From JAAXHH01 sp965225915 (GTDB lineage: Bacteria > JAAXHH01): a stretch of 64,000 nt of DNA. The position numbers and the translations under genes are program-made. Position 1 is the stretch's first letter. Every line of letters begins with the position of its first letter. Under the pieces are notes generated by a model. It did no database searches. It saw nothing but the letters and a program-made list of their open reading frames with translations, and had not been told where the DNA came from. Positions 62,151-64,000 of the stretch are shown piece by piece. The stretch is taken from the NCBI GenBank assembly GCA_965225915.1, contig OZ245326.1, forward strand, positions 3,286,001 to 3,350,000. The letters run 5' to 3'.

Positions 62151-62981
62151 TCACTGGTTCTCGACACATCTCCTGAGCTTTTCCAAACCCTTTTGAGCCG
62201 TGGTCGCCGGTCCTTCGGCCCAGTAGGCCGGATTGAACAATTCCAGCGACAGCATGCCCCGGTAATCCTGCTGTACGAGACTGGCTACGATCTGTCCCCA
62301 CGGTGCTTGTCCGTCACCGGGATAGACCCGGTCAGCGTCTTCAATATCCGCACGACCGGGTACCGATGGATAGTCGTTCACGTGGACAAGACCCAGCCGG
62401 CCCGGACCGAGATATTCCATTCCCCGCTGGTGTCCGCTTCCCTTGTACATGTGAAAGATGTCGGTCAACAGTCTGGCGTTCCGCACACCGCTTTCCGCAG
62501 CGACAAGAAGAGCTTCCCCGACCGTTCCAAGCGTGCGGGCCACGCCCCAGAACTCCAGCAGGGGCTTCGGTGCGAAGTCCGAAACGGTATCCGTCAGTTC
62601 GGCGAATCTCCGGGCAACGGAAAACAGATCGACTTCCCGGTCATGGATCCCTTTCGGGGCCGTGGCTACGAAGGGGCATTCGAGGACCTGCGCCATTTCA
62701 AAGCACCGCCTGGCTTCTTCCATGCCCTTGGCATGCCGATCATTTTCGGGAACGGCCCATTCAAAAAAAGCGATCAGGTTTACGATCCGGATACCACGGC
62801 TGGCTGCGCGATCACGCAGCTGTTCCAGCGATCCACCTCCTTCGACCCACGTATCGATTTCCTCCACCCAGGGTTCGATGCCGTCATAACCGGCGTCGGC
62901 CGCGATATCCACGTATTCCAGTACGGAAACACCGGGTGAACGGATGGTACTGGTATTGAGGCAGTAGTCAAAACGTCCCAT
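62151..62981 (-). CDS. Sugar phosphate isomerase/epimerase family TIM-barrel protein
   Basis: Protein of 276 residues with the AP-endonuclease-2/xylose-isomerase-like barrel. Likely ligands are in EPWVEEIDTW, NARLLTDIFHMYKGSG (Asp, His), LGLVHVNDYPSV (His) and GMLSLELFNP (Glu). The SD (AAGGGAAG) before the ATG is good. It starts a minus-strand unit and is followed by the membrane protein. Different in sequence from the isomerase paired with the first copy. Expected substrates are keto-sugars, inosose or hydroxypyruvate-like compounds. Confidence 0.9.
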   Translation of the reverse strand: MGRFDYCLNTSTIRSPGVSVLEYVDIAADAGYDGIEPWVEEIDTWVEGGGSLEQLRDRAASRGIRIVNLIAFFEWAVPENDRHAKGMEEARRCFEMAQVLECPFVATAPKGIHDREVDLFSVARRFAELTDTVSDFAPKPLLEFWGVARTLGTVGEALLVAAESGVRNARLLTDIFHMYKGSGHQRGMEYLGPGRLGLVHVNDYPSVPGRADIEDADRVYPGDGQAPWGQIVASLVQQDYRGMLSLELFNPAYWAEGPATTAQKGLEKLRRCVENQ

Positions 62982-63182
62982 CGTGCACTTCCCTTCTGCG
63001 ATATCGCCCTGCCGTTCGATCCGGGAACGAATAGCGTAATCAAATGGTCAGATTTCCATATGAGTAAAGCCTCGTATCAATTTAGCGAAAACTACAAAAA
63101 ACTGTACCCTTTTAACCTTCGTGGCCTATATTGTATACCGCTGAAACTGGAAACGCCATCCATAGTGATGCCAGGAGCGAAA

Positions 63183-64000
63183 GTGCAGTACGTTTCGAAC
63201 TTCTTAAGATCTACAGCTTACCTCGTTCTCCTTTTTACACCCTGGGCGGTTTTTGGTCAGGTCAGCGTGACGGACGCGACCGGAACCTTGGTGACCGTCC
63301 CCGACACGCCGCAGAGAATCGTGTCCCTTATTCCGAGCAACACCGAACTGCTCTTTGCCGTCGGTGCGGGAGGTTCGGTCGTGGGGGTCACGAATTACTG
63401 CGATTATCCTCCCGAAGCCAGGAAGATCGAAAAAATCGGCGATCTCACGGCCATGAGCCTGGAGAAAATCGTCTCTCTTGATCCCGACCTGGTGCTGGCC
63501 TCGAAGAACAATCCCGACGAAATGATACAGAGTCTGCGGGCACTGGGTGTCCGGGTGTTCGTACTCGACCCCCAGACGATCGAGGAAGTGATCGATTCCA
63601 TCGGTATCGTGGGCATGCTTGCCGGGCAGGCCAGGGCGGCGGGCATTCTCCTCGACGATTACCGGAAGCGGCTGGCTGCCGTAACGGAGCGGATCGGCGA
63701 TCTTCCCGAAAATGAACGTCCCACGGTGTTTGTCGGCAGTCCGTTTAGAGACGAAAACTGGACGCCCGGTCCGGGCACGTTTACATCGGGGGTCATAAGC
63801 CGCGCGGGTGGACGCAACGTGGCCGACGACTTGGCGCCGGGCACATGGGCGGTGTACAACCTGGAAAACATCATTTCGAAGGACCCGGATGTCCTCCTGG
63901 CCACGTTGGGTGTGGACCAGGATGCCGGGGAAGTAAGGAAGAGGTTTCTTGAACGGGCGAAGGCACTCAATGGCTGGCGGGACCTGGACGCCGTACGCGA
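63183..64000 (+). CDS. BtuF-like (vitamin B12/iron-chelate) ABC substrate-binding protein, 3' end outside window
   Basis: Periplasmic binding protein with a helical backbone. The frame is open to the window edge (272 full codons). GTG 63183 is chosen because AGGAG lies six bases before it and it gives a short signal (AYLVLLFTPWAVFGQ); ATG 63168 and GTG 63165 are in frame. Family features: RIVSLIPSNTELLFAVGAG, VVGVTNYCDYPPEA, SLEKIVSLDPDLVLAS and AGGRNVADDLAPG. Cobalamin or haem/siderophore ligands are possible. The 200-base upstream region shows no cobalamin-riboswitch GCCACTG box. Confidence 0.88.
   Translation, partial: MQYVSNFLRSTAYLVLLFTPWAVFGQVSVTDATGTLVTVPDTPQRIVSLIPSNTELLFAVGAGGSVVGVTNYCDYPPEARKIEKIGDLTAMSLEKIVSLDPDLVLASKNNPDEMIQSLRALGVRVFVLDPQTIEEVIDSIGIVGMLAGQARAAGILLDDYRKRLAAVTERIGDLPENERPTVFVGSPFRDENWTPGPGTFTSGVISRAGGRNVADDLAPGTWAVYNLENIISKDPDVLLATLGVDQDAGEVRKRFLERAKALNGWRDLDAVR

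Noticed and set aside
62982..63182. Cobalamin riboswitch before the BtuF-like gene
   Set aside because: No GCCACTG box or comparable conserved core was found in the 200-base leader.
1..64000. CRISPR arrays, insertion sequences, integrase or phage genes
   Set aside because: No regularly spaced repeats, transposase motifs or attachment-site duplications were seen, and the tRNA pair has no adjacent integrase.

Overview
The window looks like a chromosomal segment from an uncultured, GC-rich Gram-negative bacterium. The evidence is a TonB-dependent receptor, several lipoprotein and Sec or Tat signal peptides, two genes of the futalosine route to menaquinone, FtsH and an ECF sigma factor. The abundance of PhyH dioxygenases, Gfo/Idh/MocA oxidoreductases, TIM-barrel sugar isomerases, tandem amidohydrolases and two DUF6785/DUF6784-like membrane proteins recalls heterotrophic marine or soil lineages of the Latescibacterota/Gemmatimonadota/Poribacteria type. 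That placement is an impression and was not tested. No phage, IS element or CRISPR array was seen.

Layout. 1-8481 (minus): a five-gene Opp/Dpp-type ABC importer (two ATPases, lipoprotein receptor, two permeases) followed by an SDR dehydrogenase, a PhyH dioxygenase and a partial mannonate-dehydratase-like enolase-superfamily gene. 8648-9898 (plus): an aminotransferase with a Tat signal, closed by a strong bidirectional terminator. 10015-14325 (minus): FtsH, an ECF sigma factor and an AGCS amino-acid/sodium symporter. 14531-20293 (plus): a Gfo/Idh oxidoreductase, an unknown companion, and a second Dpp-type importer (permease, receptor, permease) without ATPases. 20387-30771: a DsbA-like protein, a GH172-type protein, an MFS transporter, an FMN alpha-hydroxyacid dehydrogenase, an M3 oligopeptidase, another Gfo/Idh enzyme, MqnB, MqnD and an M55 D-aminopeptidase.

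From 30845 to 62981 nearly everything is on the minus strand. A TIM-barrel isomerase sits beside a DUF6785-like multipass membrane protein twice, at 30845-33780 and again at 60099-62981, with an NhaC-type antiporter next to the first pair. A tandem amidohydrolase locus follows. Next is a redox-looking cluster at 41750-52057: a UGSC-type selenoprotein read through an in-frame TGA, its partner, a membrane-anchored mono-haem cytochrome c, a TonB receptor, a DUF1080 protein, a PQQ-type dehydrogenase, an LVIVD-repeat lipoprotein and an exported FAH-fold protein. Two tRNA-Pro genes, an APH-like kinase, a sulfatase-like enzyme with Thr at the nucleophile position, a tightly packed PhyH / N,N-dimethylformamidase-like / phosphoesterase operon and an LLM flavin enzyme complete the run. 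The window ends inside a BtuF-like binding-protein gene on the plus strand.

Most notable points: the selenoprotein at 41750-42322 with a hairpin directly after the TGA; the twice-repeated isomerase/membrane-protein pairing; two genes each broken by one extra base in a four-base C or G run (NhaC and the 991-residue amidohydrolase); and the missing sulfatase cysteine. Functions are inferred from motifs read by eye; no database search was run.
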